Assembly: GCF_021278025.1 (NCBI RefSeq) | Contig: NZ_JAIBHJ010000002.1 | Coordinates: 133,043-197,042, forward strand | Source of the DNA: Motilimonas sp. E26 | GTDB lineage: Bacteria; Pseudomonadota; Gammaproteobacteria; Enterobacterales; CBDFNC01 | DNA length: 64,000 bases | Reading direction: 5' to 3' | Shown: in pieces, positions 9,507 to 19,537 of the stretch | Numbering within the stretch: the stretch's first letter is position 1 | Layout of the letters: the number at the start of each line of letters is the position of its first letter | The notes under the pieces: model-generated | The model's input: the letters and a program-made list of their open reading frames with translations, nothing else | Told to the model about the DNA's origin: nothing | Databases searched by the model: none | Program-made: the position numbers and the translations under genes

Positions 9507-11411
9507 CTATTGATACTCTCTCGGGCCGAGATCAACCCCTTGGCCCCGCTGCCTAGCATTGCCGGCCATGTCTGTATTCGGTACTTCAGTAAACAAAATT
9601 GGCATACCTGAAGTTAAACCCTGATCGACACCAATAAAAGTATTCGGGTCGGACAATTGACCGGTCTGCAGCTCTAAGTTTGTTGGTGTATTGCAAATAT
9701 CATTACCACCATAAGGGCAACCAGGGAAACCACCGCTGAATTTAATGTCGCCACCCACTAGGTTGTAATCTATGTCATAGTTCATTACCTGAGCGGGATC
9801 CGATTCAGTGTAAATATAAAAAGTGTTATCGCCAAGCGTAGACGCCTGAGGTTGTCCCATAATGATATTATTCACTAGCGCAAGTCGATTTTCCGCCGTT
9901 AACTGTGAACGACGCTGACCACTGCCTAGTGAAATTAGGCCATCGCCTAGCCCAGTTATATAATTGTTTACTAGCACCGCCTGCGCATTATCGTTGGCAA
10001 AAGACACAGAAAGACTGACACCTGAAGCGCGGCAATGGGTTAAATCTGCCAATTCGGGGCGGTTTTCAAACCAATTACATTGACCATTGATGACACTATT
10101 GGCGATCAGTAATTGCTCCCCAGCCACCTTAACCTGATTACCTGCATTGGCATACGCTTGCAAGCCATAAATGGTGACATTGCCATCATTGTTATACAGT
10201 AAATCTAAGCCATCGGAGGTGTTGTGATGAATACTGCCGCCTTCAAAGATCCAGTTGCCGCCAGTATCACCAGTGCCCAAGCCATCACCATAACCCCCCG
10301 CCGTTTGTCCCCAGCAGCCACGGTAACTGCCATCAAGTTGTTCAATACAGCCATTCCATGCTATTTCAGTATGTTTAAAATGCACTAAACCTGAGCTTTT
10401 AGCACTCGGCTTACCATCGCCTTCCCAGCCCACCCAAGCATTACCTACAATACGGCTTTGCTCTATGCGCACATCTGTTACCCGAGGAGCGACCACCCCA
10501 GCATTGGCAAGACCGTGAATGTTTATATTTTTTAATAATATATGCTTGGCATCGGCGCCATAGACTCCAGTCCCCGCCCAATCACCTTGTGGAACAGGAT
10601 CATTAACCCGAGTACAAGCTTGAGCCTGTTGTTGGTAAATACCATGATTACTGTGGTTTGGATCGGCAAAGCCATGTAAATGAAATTCACCACAGGCTTG
10701 ACCATCGGTTATTTCAAAACAGTTCACCTCAACAAATTCCGCTGCCGCTAAATTAATAACGCGCTTAGCCCGCTCAACCCCAACTAATTTCGGAGGTGCA
10801 GTGCAACCTTGCCGCCAAGATTCGCCATATAACCGAGTTGGCTTATCCTGTGTCCCTGAAGGTAACACCGCCATGAAACAGTTCCATGGCCAGTTAGCAT
10901 CGCAGTCGCTAAATCGATGGCTATCAACTTGGTTAGCAATACGCCCCAGACGATATTCGCCACTCGCGACCCAAACCTTATCTCCCCCTTGCATATTCGG
11001 TGTTTCACCCGGCGGCAATAGCTCGAATAAACTTCCTAAGGCGCAGGCTTGGTTTAGGCCTGAGCCGGGATAAGCTTGATTACTTTTTCCATCACATTGC
11101 CCCCATAGCCCACCGTCGGGGCGAATGTACCAGTCAAACTTAGTCTCTTTAACCAAGGTTTGGGGAATATTAGCAGGCGGTAATTTCACCCCTAAATCGG
11201 ATGGCGGAGCAATGGGGGCAGAGGTTGGTGAGGGGGAAACACTTGGCACAATTGACGGTGAAACAGAAGGGACTAACGTTGGTGCGACCACAACAGACGA
11301 TAGCATTGGGTCAGCGTCACCACCGCCACCACAACCATAGAGCAAAGTAAGCCCCATCAAAAAAACAACGAAGACTCCAACCGAACCTTTCTTTTTATTG
11401 TCTCTATTCAT
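9507..11411 (-). CDS. Beta-helix-type surface lipoprotein
   Basis: Predicted lipoprotein of 634 residues. A short basic N-terminus and hydrophobic segment end in the lipobox LLYGC, followed by GGGGD, a signature common in outer-membrane lipoproteins. Residues about 40-85 are a Pro/Ser/Thr/Val-rich linker with repeats of the VSPS/VPS type. The rest, from WYIRPDGGLWGQCDG, has many N-x-x-I, G-x-x-V and G-D-G-L segments (HHNTSDGLDLLYNNDGNVTI) typical of right-handed parallel beta-helix proteins; about a dozen cysteines may form disulfides. This fold is common in polysaccharide lyases and adhesins, but I see no catalytic signature. ATG at 11411 is preferred; the TTG at 11423 is a longer alternative. 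Confidence 0.72.
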   Translation of the reverse strand: MNRDNKKKGSVGVFVVFLMGLTLLYGCGGGGDADPMLSSVVVAPTLVPSVSPSIVPSVSPSPTSAPIAPPSDLGVKLPPANIPQTLVKETKFDWYIRPDGGLWGQCDGKSNQAYPGSGLNQACALGSLFELLPPGETPNMQGGDKVWVASGEYRLGRIANQVDSHRFSDCDANWPWNCFMAVLPSGTQDKPTRLYGESWRQGCTAPPKLVGVERAKRVINLAAAEFVEVNCFEITDGQACGEFHLHGFADPNHSNHGIYQQQAQACTRVNDPVPQGDWAGTGVYGADAKHILLKNINIHGLANAGVVAPRVTDVRIEQSRIVGNAWVGWEGDGKPSAKSSGLVHFKHTEIAWNGCIEQLDGSYRGCWGQTAGGYGDGLGTGDTGGNWIFEGGSIHHNTSDGLDLLYNNDGNVTIYGLQAYANAGNQVKVAGEQLLIANSVINGQCNWFENRPELADLTHCRASGVSLSVSFANDNAQAVLVNNYITGLGDGLISLGSGQRRSQLTAENRLALVNNIIMGQPQASTLGDNTFYIYTESDPAQVMNYDIDYNLVGGDIKFSGGFPGCPYGGNDICNTPTNLELQTGQLSDPNTFIGVDQGLTSGMPILFTEVPNTDMAGNARQRGQGVDLGPREYQ

Positions 11412-11630
11412 CTTATGTTCCAAACCGTTTGACCATTAAATTTATGCAACTTGTAGCACAGCAAAGAATGGCATATTTAATAGCTAAGAAACACAAGTTT
11501 AAAGCTAAGACTAGACACAAGTAGTGATTTTAATAACTAACAAATAAAGCATCGACATTGCGGACCAGAGTTATGACCCCGCAGTTAAATCGAGTATAGC
11601 CAATGGCCACCAGCTTCAAAATGGGGGTAC

Positions 11631-11655
11631 AAAAAAAGCAGCCTAGGCTGCTTTC
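11631..11655 (-). terminator. Intrinsic terminator after lpd
   Basis: Perfect stem AGCAGCC-TA-GGCTGCT (11637-11652), followed on the minus strand by a run of seven T. It is placed 28 bp after the lpd stop and ends the pyruvate dehydrogenase operon. The interval 11424-11630 shows no other clear feature. Confidence 0.85.
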
Positions 11656-11679
11656 TATCATTCGTATTTGAAACTTAAA

Positions 11680-13107
11680 TTACTTCTTCTTAACCGCTTT
11701 TGGGTTAGGTAGGTCGGTAATTGAACCTTCATATACTTCTGCTGCTAGACCCACTGATTCGTGTAGCGTTGGGTGAGCATGGATAGTTAGTGCGATGTCT
11801 TCTGCATCTGCACCTAGCTCAATCGCTAAACCGATTTCGCCAAGTAGTTCACCTGCGTTAGTACCTACAACAGCACCACCAATCACGCGATGCGTGTCTT
11901 TATCGAACAGAAGCTTAGTCATGCCGTCAGAACAATCTGATGCAATCGCACGGCCTGATGCTGCCCACGGGAATACTGCTTTCTCGTAGTTAACGCCCTG
12001 CTCTTTCGCTTCTTTCTCAGTTAGACCAACCCAAGCAACTTCTGGCTCAGTGTAGGCAATTGATGGAATCACTTTAGGATCAAAGTAATGCTTCTTACCA
12101 GCAATCACTTCTGCAGCCACGTGGCCTTCATGCACACCTTTGTGAGCTAACATGGGTTGACCCACGATGTCACCGATAGCATGAATGTGTGGCACATTAG
12201 TGCGCATTTGCTTATCAACTTCGATAAAGCCACGCTCAGTAACATTAACGCCAGCTTTGTCTGCATCTAGCCCAAGACCGTTTGGTACACGACCTACTGC
12301 CACTAATACTGCATCATATGCTTTCGCCTCTGCAGGTGCGTTTTTACCTTCAAACGTCACATAAATAGCGTCTTCTTTAGCTTCAACTGCAACTACTTTG
12401 GTTTCTAGCATGATGTCGAATTTCTTCTTCACGCGCTTAGTGTAAACCTGAATAACATCTTTATCGGCAGCTGGAATGAGCTGGTCAGCAAATTCAACTA
12501 CGTCAATGTTTGAACCTAGTGCGCTGTACACTTGGCCCATTTCTAGACCTATGATGCCGCCACCTAAAACAAGTAAACGCTCAGGCACTGTTTTCAGCTC
12601 TAGGGCACCCGTTGAATCCCAAATACGCGGGTCATCATGCGGGATGAACGGTAATTTAACCGGACGAGAGCCAGCCGCAATGATCGCGTTGTCAAAGTTA
12701 ACGGTAGTTTTACCGTCTTTACCGTCAACTTCAATTGAGTTAGGGCCAGTAAATTTACCGAAACCTTCAATCACTTTCACTTTACGCATCTTAGCCATAC
12801 CGCCAAGACCGCCAGTTAGTTGGCCAACTACTTTGTCTTTCCAGATACGAATTTTATCGATGTCTGTTTGCGCTTCACCAAAGATAACACCATGCTCAGC
12901 AAGGGCTTTGGCTTCTTCAATTACTTTTGCAACGTGTAACAAGGCTTTTGAAGGAATACAGCCTACGTTAAGACATACGCCACCTAAGGTAGAGTATTTT
13001 TCGATTAACACGGTTTCCAAACCTAAATCTGCTGCACGAAACGCGGCAGAGTATCCGGCAGGGCCGGATCCTAGCACAACGACCTGTGCTTTCACTTCGT
13101 TACTCAT
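11680..13107 (-). CDS. lpdA: Dihydrolipoamide dehydrogenase (E3)
   Basis: FAD/NAD flavoprotein of 475 residues that reoxidises the lipoyl arms of the pyruvate (and usually 2-oxoglutarate) dehydrogenase complexes. Visible: FAD motif VVLGSGPAGYSAA, redox disulfide GGVCLNVGCIPSK (Cys45/Cys50), NAD motif VLGGGIIGLEMG, and the His-Glu pair in HAHPTLHES near residue 445. It lies downstream of aceF, separated by 108 bp that include a terminator-like hairpin, so expression may be partly independent, as expected for an E3 shared among complexes. Confidence 0.97.
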   Translation of the reverse strand: MSNEVKAQVVVLGSGPAGYSAAFRAADLGLETVLIEKYSTLGGVCLNVGCIPSKALLHVAKVIEEAKALAEHGVIFGEAQTDIDKIRIWKDKVVGQLTGGLGGMAKMRKVKVIEGFGKFTGPNSIEVDGKDGKTTVNFDNAIIAAGSRPVKLPFIPHDDPRIWDSTGALELKTVPERLLVLGGGIIGLEMGQVYSALGSNIDVVEFADQLIPAADKDVIQVYTKRVKKKFDIMLETKVVAVEAKEDAIYVTFEGKNAPAEAKAYDAVLVAVGRVPNGLGLDADKAGVNVTERGFIEVDKQMRTNVPHIHAIGDIVGQPMLAHKGVHEGHVAAEVIAGKKHYFDPKVIPSIAYTEPEVAWVGLTEKEAKEQGVNYEKAVFPWAASGRAIASDCSDGMTKLLFDKDTHRVIGGAVVGTNAGELLGEIGLAIELGADAEDIALTIHAHPTLHESVGLAAEVYEGSITDLPNPKAVKKK

Positions 13108-13183
13108 TCTGGCCTCTTATCTTTTGGCTTGTCGGGGTACAAAAATCCCAACAAGTTTACAATCATGTTAAGAAAATGGAAGT

Positions 13184-13207
13184 AAAAAGGTCGGCAAACG
13201 CCGACCT
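13184..13207 (-). terminator. Terminator-like hairpin between aceF and lpd
   Basis: Minus strand stem AGGTCGGC-GTTT-GCCGACCT followed by TTTTTAC, starting only 8 bases after the aceF stop. It would reduce readthrough from aceEF into lpd, implying partial termination or a separate lpd promoter within 13108-13180. Confidence 0.75.
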
Positions 13208-13215
13208 CTTAACAT

Positions 13216-15195
13216 TTACAGGACTAATTTACGTAAATCAGACAGTAAACCATTAATTGTGGTGATGAAACGTGCGCCATCAGCGCCGTCAATCACACGG
13301 TGATCGTAAGAAAGCGCTAATGGAACCATCAAGCGAGGTTCAAACTCTTTACCGTTCCATTTTGGCTTCATTTCAGACTTAGACACACCTAAGATAGCCA
13401 CTTCTGGCGCATTAACGATTGGCGTAAACTGCGTGCCACCGATGCCGCCAAGACTAGAAATACTCAGTGAACCACCTTGCATGTCTTTACCTGTTAGCTT
13501 GCCATCACGCGCTTTCTTAGAGATTTCAGCCAAATCGCGGCTTAGCTCGTGAATGCCTTTGCGGTTAGCATCTTTAACAACCGGAACCACTAGACCGTTT
13601 GGCGTATCTACCGCTACACCAATGTTGATGTATTTCTTGTAGATGATGTGCTCGCCGTCTTCAGCTAGTGACGTATTGAACTTAGGATGCAGTTCAAGGG
13701 CTTTCGCGACCGCTTTGATGATGAAGATCAGTGGGCTAATTTTAATGCCGTTACCGATTTTCGCATTCATCGCGTTTTCGCTTTGACGGAATGCTTCTAG
13801 CTCAGTGATATCCGCTTCGTCAAATTGCGTTACGTGTGGAATAGTTACCCAGTTGCGATGTAGCGCAGGACCAGAAATTTTCTGGATACGAGACATTTCA
13901 ACGGTTTCGATTTCACCAAATTTAGAGAAATCAACTTTTGGTGCTTTCACAACTTGTAAGCCGTTACCACCGCCAACTGACGTTGTTGCCGTTGCTTTTG
14001 GACGTGACAATTCATATTTCACATATGCTTGTACGTCTTCTTTGATGATGCGAGCTTTACGCCCCGAGCCCTTAACCTTAGTTAGGTCTACACCAAATTC
14101 GCGCGCTAAACGACGCACTGATGGTGAAGCGTGCACTGTACCTGAACCTTTGCTTTCTGCTGCACTTGGGTGATGCGGCACTGGTGGCGGCTTAGGTGCT
14201 GCTTGTTGTGGCGTAGCTTGAGCTGGCGCAGGCGCTGCTGCAACAGGAGCCGGTGCCGCATTAGCGGGTGCAGGTGCCCCGGCAACGGTTACTTCAACAA
14301 CAGCCACTAAGGTACCTTCAGATACCTTGTCACCGACGTTAATTTTTAGCTCTTTGACTACACCCGAAAACGGTGCTGGTACTTCCATTGAAGCCTTATC
14401 GCCTTCAACAGTTAGTAGACCCGCTTCTTCTTCGATAGTGTCGCCAACTGAAACAAGTAGCTCAGTGACTTCAACTTCATCGCCGCCGATATCAGGCACG
14501 TGAACTTCTTTAAGCTCAGTCGTTGATGCTGCACTTGGCGCTGCTGCAGGAGCAGGTTCAGCAACTGGTGCAGGCGCTGCTTGAGCAGCTGGTGCCTCTG
14601 CAGCAGCTGAGCCAGACTCAACGACCACAATCAAAGTGCCTTCAGACACCTTATCGCCAACCGCTACTTTAATTTCTTTCACTACACCGCCAAATGGTGC
14701 CGGTACTTCCATTGAAGCTTTATCGCCTTCAACCGAAATCAAGCCTTGCTCTTCTTCAATCGTGTCGCCAACGGCTACTAAAATCTCAGTAACGTCAACT
14801 TCATCAGCGCCAATATCTGGCACCGTGATTTCAAGCAGCTGGCTTGCGCCAGCTGGCGCTGCGGCTGCTGGCGCTGCGGCTGCTGGAGCTGGTGCTTCAG
14901 GAGCCGGCGTCGTAGGAGCCTCTTGCGCAGCAGGCGCTTCTGCTGCAGGCGCACCGCCCGCCGCTTCCACAGTAATGATAAGAGTACCTTCAGACACTTT
15001 ATCGCCAACTGCTACTTTGATTTCTTTTACTACGCCGCCAAACGGCGCAGGTACTTCCATTGATGCTTTATCACCTTCAACAGAAATCAAACCTTGCTCT
15101 TCTTCAATGGTGTCACCCACGGCGACTAAAATCTCGGTTACATCGACTTCGTCTGCGCCAATGTCAGGAACCAGAATTTCTTTAATATCAGACAT
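13216..15195 (-). CDS. aceF: Pyruvate dehydrogenase E2, dihydrolipoamide acetyltransferase
   Basis: Core subunit of the pyruvate dehydrogenase complex, 659 residues. It has three N-terminal lipoyl domains (about residues 5-75, 120-195 and 225-300), each with a GDKAS lipoylation motif (first lysine Lys43), linked by Ala/Pro-rich hinges. A peripheral subunit-binding domain ([22 protein letters not shown]) follows near 355-390, then the acetyltransferase domain ending with the catalytic [12 protein letters not shown]. Lipoyl domains 1 and 2 are identical over 65 residues although their DNA differs at many third positions. The start is 17 bp from the aceE stop, so the two are co-transcribed. Confidence 0.97.
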   Translation of the reverse strand: MSDIKEILVPDIGADEVDVTEILVAVGDTIEEEQGLISVEGDKASMEVPAPFGGVVKEIKVAVGDKVSEGTLIITVEAAGGAPAAEAPAAQEAPTTPAPEAPAPAAAAPAAAAPAGASQLLEITVPDIGADEVDVTEILVAVGDTIEEEQGLISVEGDKASMEVPAPFGGVVKEIKVAVGDKVSEGTLIVVVESGSAAAEAPAAQAAPAPVAEPAPAAAPSAASTTELKEVHVPDIGGDEVEVTELLVSVGDTIEEEAGLLTVEGDKASMEVPAPFSGVVKELKINVGDKVSEGTLVAVVEVTVAGAPAPANAAPAPVAAAPAPAQATPQQAAPKPPPVPHHPSAAESKGSGTVHASPSVRRLAREFGVDLTKVKGSGRKARIIKEDVQAYVKYELSRPKATATTSVGGGNGLQVVKAPKVDFSKFGEIETVEMSRIQKISGPALHRNWVTIPHVTQFDEADITELEAFRQSENAMNAKIGNGIKISPLIFIIKAVAKALELHPKFNTSLAEDGEHIIYKKYINIGVAVDTPNGLVVPVVKDANRKGIHELSRDLAEISKKARDGKLTGKDMQGGSLSISSLGGIGGTQFTPIVNAPEVAILGVSKSEMKPKWNGKEFEPRLMVPLALSYDHRVIDGADGARFITTINGLLSDLRKLVL

Positions 15196-15212
15196 TCTCT
15201 TAATACCTATTG

Positions 15213-17876
15213 TTATGCGTGCAGTGGGTTAACTTTGTTTACATCAATGCCGAATTTAGCAATCGCTTCCGCAACCACTGATTTCTCAATGCTGCCTTGC
15301 TTCGCTAGTTCGCCTAACGCAGCAACCACTACGTAAGATGCGTTAACTTCAAAGTGACGACGTAGATTTTCACGGCTATCACTGCGGCCGAAACCATCAG
15401 TACCCAATACCTTGTATGGGCCTGGTACGTATGCACGTACTTGGTCAGCGTAAGTTTTCATGTAGTCCGTTGCCGCAACCGTTGGTACGCCAGCTTCAAG
15501 AACAGTCGTAATGTAAGGTACTTGCTCTTCGGCTAGTGGGTTTAGCATGTTTAGACGCTCAACCGCTTGACCATCACGCGCTAGCTCGTTGAATGAGGTT
15601 GCGCTAAATACGCTAGCATCAACGCCGTAATCTTCCGCTAGAATGCGCGCCGCTTCGCGAACTTGCAGCATGATAGTACCCGAGCTTAGCAATTGGATCT
15701 TAGCTTTACCTTGGCCTTTCACTTCGTCTAGCTTGTAAATACCTTTACGAATACCTTCTTCCGCACCTTCTGGCATGGCTGGTTGCTCGTAGTTTTCATT
15801 CATTACCGTTAGGTAGTAGTAAATGTTTTCGTTGTCTTCGTACATGCGTTTCATGCCGTCTTGAACAACCACTGCTAGCTCGTAACCGTATGTTGGATCG
15901 TAAGTGATACAGTTCGGGATCACGTTCGCTTGTACGTGCGAGTGACCATCTTCATGCTGTAAACCTTCACCGTTTAATGTTGTACGACCTGCAGTACCAC
16001 CAATCACAAAACCACGTGCTTGTTGGTCACCCGCTAACCATGCCATGTCGCCAACACGTTGGAAACCAAACATAGAGTAGTAGATGTAGAATGGGATCAT
16101 CGGGCTGTTGTTGGTGCTGTATGATGTCGCCGCGGCAACCCAATCTGCTTTCGCACCTAGCTCGTTAATACCTTCTTGTAGTACTTGACCTTTAATGTCT
16201 TCTTTGTAGTAAGCCACTTGGTCTTTATCTTGTGGGGTGTATTTCTGACCTTGACGAGAGTAAATACCCACTTGACGGAACAGACCTTCCATACCAAAAG
16301 TACGCGCTTCATCTGGGATGATAGGCACAATACGCTTACCAATTTGCTTGTCTTTTAGCAGTACCGTTAGGATACGCACAAACGCCATGGTAGTTGAAAT
16401 TTCACGGCCGTTTGAACCTTTCAATACCGCATCAAATGCACTCACTGGTGGGATCGGCATTTCAATGTCAGAGTTAATACGACGCTGTGGCAAGAAACCT
16501 TTTAGGGCTTCACGGCGCGCCTTCATGTATCTTACTTCTTCCGAGTCTGGACCTGGGTTGTAGTAAGGAATGTTCGGTAAATCTTCATCCGAAATTGGAA
16601 TATTGAAACGATCACGGTAGTGCTTGATCGCATCTAGATCCATTTTCTTCACGCCGTGAGCGATGTTTTTACCTTCGCCTGCTGCGCCCATGCCGTAACC
16701 TTTAACGGTTTTAGCTAAGATAACCGTTGGACGACCTTTGGTTTCAGCCGCTTTTTTGTAAGCTGCATAAACCTTGTATGGGTCGTGACCACCACGGTTT
16801 AGACGCCAGATATCTTCATCTGACATGTTAGCAACCATTTCGGCCGTTTCTGGGTACTTACCAAAGAAGTGCTCACGGGTGTACGCGCCGCCTTTGGCTT
16901 TAAAGTTTTGGTATTCACCGTCTACGGTTTCTTCCATTAGCTGCAGCAGTTTACCTGACTTGTCTTGTGCTAATAGTGGATCCCAGTAGCGACCCCAGAT
17001 AACTTTTAGCACTTCCCAGCCGGCGCCGCGGAAGGTACCTTCAAGCTCTTGAATGATCTTAGAGTTACCACGAACTGGGCCGTCTAGACGCTGTAGGTTA
17101 CAGTTGATAACGAAACATAAGTTATCTAGGCCTTCACGTGCAGCCATGCCGATAGCACCTAATGATTCAGGCTCATCACACTCACCGTCACCTAAGTAAC
17201 AATAAACGCGCTGCTGTGAACAGTCTTTAATGCCGCGGTCTGTTAAGTATTTAAGGAAACGAGCTTGGTAAATAGCTGAGATTGGACCCAGACCCATAGA
17301 TACCGTAGGGAACTGCCAAAAATCAGGTAGTAACTTAGGATGTGGGTAAGAAGGTAAGCCCTTACCGTCTACTTCTTGACGGAAATGGTCTAGCTGCTCT
17401 TCTGTCAAACGGCCTTCAAGGAATGCACGCGAGTAGATACCCGGAGAGATATGGCCTTGGAAGTAAACTAAATCGCCGCCGTCTTGTTCGTTTGGACCAC
17501 GGAAAAAGTGGTTAAAACCTACATCGTATAACGTGGCAGAAGACGCGAAGCTTGAGATGTGACCACCTAGGTCTAAATCTTTCTTCGATGCACGTAATAC
17601 CATCGCTAACGCATTCCAACGCACGATAGCGCGGATACGACGCTCTAACGCCATGTCGCCAGACATGTGTGGCTCTTGACCCGGTGGGATGGTATTAACA
17701 TAAGCAGTGGTCGCGTCAAACGGTAAGTGACCACCGCTACGACGTGTTTTATCAGCTAGCTTTTCAAGTAGGTAGTGAGCACGCTCAGTACCTTCTTCTG
17801 AAATGACCGCTTCTAAAGCCTCTAACCATTCCGCAGTTTCCTGTGGGTCGAGATCTTGCTTCTGGATATCTGACAT
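15213..17876 (-). CDS. aceE: Pyruvate dehydrogenase E1, homodimeric type
   Basis: Thiamine diphosphate-dependent decarboxylase of 887 residues, the normal size of the AceE homodimeric family. Visible: the TPP/Mg motif [24 protein letters not shown], the active-site histidine loops ([21 protein letters not shown]) and [19 protein letters not shown] in the pyrimidine domain. It converts pyruvate to acetyl-lipoyl E2. It follows pdhR by 76 bp and precedes aceF by 17 bp. Confidence 0.98.
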   Translation of the reverse strand: MSDIQKQDLDPQETAEWLEALEAVISEEGTERAHYLLEKLADKTRRSGGHLPFDATTAYVNTIPPGQEPHMSGDMALERRIRAIVRWNALAMVLRASKKDLDLGGHISSFASSATLYDVGFNHFFRGPNEQDGGDLVYFQGHISPGIYSRAFLEGRLTEEQLDHFRQEVDGKGLPSYPHPKLLPDFWQFPTVSMGLGPISAIYQARFLKYLTDRGIKDCSQQRVYCYLGDGECDEPESLGAIGMAAREGLDNLCFVINCNLQRLDGPVRGNSKIIQELEGTFRGAGWEVLKVIWGRYWDPLLAQDKSGKLLQLMEETVDGEYQNFKAKGGAYTREHFFGKYPETAEMVANMSDEDIWRLNRGGHDPYKVYAAYKKAAETKGRPTVILAKTVKGYGMGAAGEGKNIAHGVKKMDLDAIKHYRDRFNIPISDEDLPNIPYYNPGPDSEEVRYMKARREALKGFLPQRRINSDIEMPIPPVSAFDAVLKGSNGREISTTMAFVRILTVLLKDKQIGKRIVPIIPDEARTFGMEGLFRQVGIYSRQGQKYTPQDKDQVAYYKEDIKGQVLQEGINELGAKADWVAAATSYSTNNSPMIPFYIYYSMFGFQRVGDMAWLAGDQQARGFVIGGTAGRTTLNGEGLQHEDGHSHVQANVIPNCITYDPTYGYELAVVVQDGMKRMYEDNENIYYYLTVMNENYEQPAMPEGAEEGIRKGIYKLDEVKGQGKAKIQLLSSGTIMLQVREAARILAEDYGVDASVFSATSFNELARDGQAVERLNMLNPLAEEQVPYITTVLEAGVPTVAATDYMKTYADQVRAYVPGPYKVLGTDGFGRSDSRENLRRHFEVNASYVVVAALGELAKQGSIEKSVVAEAIAKFGIDVNKVNPLHA

Positions 17877-17898
17877 GGCAGTTTCCTATTTGTTATTC

Positions 17899-17948
17899 AC
17901 GATAACGTGACTGCTTTCACGCACAAACGAAAGTGTGATTATTCACAC
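17899..17948. promoter_or_regulatory. Inverted repeats between pdhR and aceE
   Basis: The 76-bp gap holds CACG-ATAA-CGTG near 17899-17910 and GTGTGA-TTAT-TCACAC at 17933-17948. The second resembles a CRP site but with a four-base instead of six-base spacer. They may be operators or mRNA hairpins tuning aceE relative to pdhR. Confidence 0.3.
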
Positions 17949-17952
17949 CCAG

Positions 17953-18717
17953 TTATTCTTTAATTTGCTGAATTCGACGCAAAGAGCGCTCAAGGCGGTT
18001 TTCTTCACGACTAATTTCAAGCAGGGTTTCTTCAATAAAAACCAGATGGCGATCAGACGCGTCTCTGGCTTTTTTAGGCGCTTTGCCCAAAATCGCATCA
18101 AGCAACATTTTCCGGTGCTCACGAATTGCTTCGGTAATTTCCGGACGACGCTGCAGTTGTTCTAAATTGTGTAATACGTTTTGCTCTAATAACGGTAATA
18201 AACCGCGCATCAGATGCATCAATACCAAATTATGAGAGGCTTCGACGATGGCCAAATAAAATGCCACTACTACCTTAGCTTCTGCTTCAAGATCTTGATT
18301 TAATTGCACCTGCTCTATATTAGAGAAGGTTTGGCGAATTTGCTCAAAATCGGTCTCGGTGCCACGCAACGCTGCATAAAACGCCGAAATACCCTCAAGG
18401 GCATGACGAAATTCTAATAAATCATACTGTGATTCCGGCGTTGAGTTGAGCAAGTCGTACAAAGGATCGGTTAATCCTTGTCTAAGCTCGGCGCCAACAA
18501 AAGTGCCACCGCCATGACGACGAGTCAGCAAACCACGCGCCTCAAGACGTTGAATTGCTTCACGCAGAGATGGCCTTGAAACATCAAATTGCTTAGCTAA
18601 TTCACGCTCAGGCGGCAGCTTCTGACCGGGATTTAAGCTCCCTTCCAGAATCATGCTTTCCAATTGCGCTTCAATCACGTCGGCAATTTTAGGCTGTTTT
18701 ATCTTTTGATAGGCCAT
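17953..18717 (-). CDS. pdhR: Pyruvate dehydrogenase complex repressor PdhR
   Basis: GntR/FadR-subfamily regulator of 254 residues. The N-terminal winged helix is clear ([44 protein letters not shown], about residues 35-80), followed by the all-helical FCD ligand domain. In enterobacteria pyruvate releases PdhR from DNA and derepresses pdhR-aceEF-lpd. The same gene order and a perfect PdhR box upstream support autoregulation here. Confidence 0.96.
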   Translation of the reverse strand: MAYQKIKQPKIADVIEAQLESMILEGSLNPGQKLPPERELAKQFDVSRPSLREAIQRLEARGLLTRRHGGGTFVGAELRQGLTDPLYDLLNSTPESQYDLLEFRHALEGISAFYAALRGTETDFEQIRQTFSNIEQVQLNQDLEAEAKVVVAFYLAIVEASHNLVLMHLMRGLLPLLEQNVLHNLEQLQRRPEITEAIREHRKMLLDAILGKAPKKARDASDRHLVFIEETLLEISREENRLERSLRRIQQIKE

Positions 18718-18746
18718 GGTTTCTCTTTTCGAGTACGCTTAGAGCA

Positions 18747-18761
18747 ATTGGTATTACCAAT
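18747..18761. promoter_or_regulatory. PdhR operator overlapping the pdhR promoter
   Basis: ATTGGTATTACCAAT is a perfect match to the PdhR consensus ATTGGT-N3-ACCAAT, and the palindrome extends one base on both sides. On the minus strand a -10 like TAAAAT (18760-18765) abuts it, so a bound repressor would cover the transcription start. It is about 30 bp upstream of pdhR. Confidence 0.88.
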
Positions 18762-18812
18762 TTTATTTGGCGCAAAAAATAGCAAAGCACTAACATTTTG
18801 TCTAGCGAAAAG

Positions 18813-18826
18813 CTGATCAAGATCAA
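18813..18826 (-). promoter_or_regulatory. FNR/EtrA-like site upstream of pdhR
   Basis: TTGATCTTGATCAG on the minus strand matches the FNR consensus TTGAT-N4-ATCAA at nine of ten positions. It is roughly 50 bp upstream of the PdhR box, a place compatible with oxygen-responsive control of the PDH operon. It could also be read by a CRP-family relative. Confidence 0.5.
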
Positions 18827-18948
18827 ACGATTTTATGTAACAGCTGCAATTTCATGCCAAAAAGGTCAGACCAATGCACTTGTTTTACATTCATTCAACC
18901 TTAACAGCACATTTTGACAACTTTGTTAAAAGCAAGTTATCCCTCAAC

Positions 18949-18977
18949 CTAGGAGCCCTAGTAATGGGGCGATAAAA
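18949..18977 (+). repeat. REP element upstream of the RAYT gene
   Basis: CTAGGAGCCCTAGTAATGGGGCGATAAAA: head AGGAGC, stem GCCC(T)/(T)GGGGC, loop AGTAA, tail GCGATAAA. With the copy at 19501 it brackets the transposase gene in the same orientation. Confidence 0.78.
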
Positions 18978-19034
18978 TGACAGGCACTATAAATCACCTA
19001 TATTAAATTCATCTATTCTAATGAGAATAAACTC

Positions 19035-19490
19035 ATGCCCTTTCACGGCTATCGATTACGGTTAGGTAGAGTGTCACAAAGCAATCGTATTTACTCGATC
19101 ACTTCAGTGACTTATCAAAGGCAACCACTGTTTAACGAGTTTAACTCTGCTCGCATACTTATTCATGCAATGGCAAAATCAGATAGCGAGCAACAATGCT
19201 CAACCTTAGCTTTTGTGGTGATGCCCGATCATTTTCATTGGCTGGTGCAACTGCACTCAAACCTAGAGCTAAAAGATCTCATTGGCCAAGTTAAGCGCCG
19301 TACCAGCTATCAACTTCATCAACAAGCGATAGCCAAGGATAAAGTCTGGCAGCATGGCTATTATGATCACAACCTCCGCCACGAAGATGAAATACTACCC
19401 ACTTGCCGCTACATCGTGGCCAATCCTTTACGTGCCAAATTAGTCACCAGTGTTAAAGATTATCCGCATTGGGATTGCTGTTATTTGTGA
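19035..19490 (+). CDS. rayT: REP-associated tyrosine transposase (RAYT)
   Basis: IS200-like Y1 transposase of 151 residues. Visible: RIYSITSVTYQRQPLF start strand, the HUH motif in VVMPDHFHWLVQL (His66 and His68), the presumed nucleophile tyrosine in WQHGYYDHNLR (Tyr109/Tyr110), and the C-terminal YIVANPLRAKLV...YPHWD block characteristic of RAYTs. These single-copy domesticated enzymes bind and cleave REP hairpins. Here the gene is intact and flanked at both ends by REP sequences, with more copies of the same family elsewhere in this window, so it is the likely driver of that family. Confidence 0.92.
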   Translation: MPFHGYRLRLGRVSQSNRIYSITSVTYQRQPLFNEFNSARILIHAMAKSDSEQQCSTLAFVVMPDHFHWLVQLHSNLELKDLIGQVKRRTSYQLHQQAIAKDKVWQHGYYDHNLRHEDEILPTCRYIVANPLRAKLVTSVKDYPHWDCCYL

Positions 19491-19500
19491 TGTTCCGCCC

Positions 19501-19528
19501 GTAGGAGCGCCAGTAATGGCGCGATAAA
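19501..19528 (+). repeat. REP element downstream of the RAYT gene
   Basis: GTAGGAGC-GCC-AGTAAT-GGC-GCGATAAA, a full family consensus copy, 10 bp after the RAYT stop and directly before the convergent ampD end. The stem GCGCC/GGCGC differs from that of the upstream copy. Confidence 0.85.
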
Positions 19529-19537
19529 AGCGCGATA

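Noticed and set aside
14636-15232. Long plus-strand ORF of 198 codons over aceF
   Set aside because: Antisense of the Ala/Pro/Glu-rich lipoyl and linker region; its repeats mirror the lipoyl domains, so it is a composition shadow.
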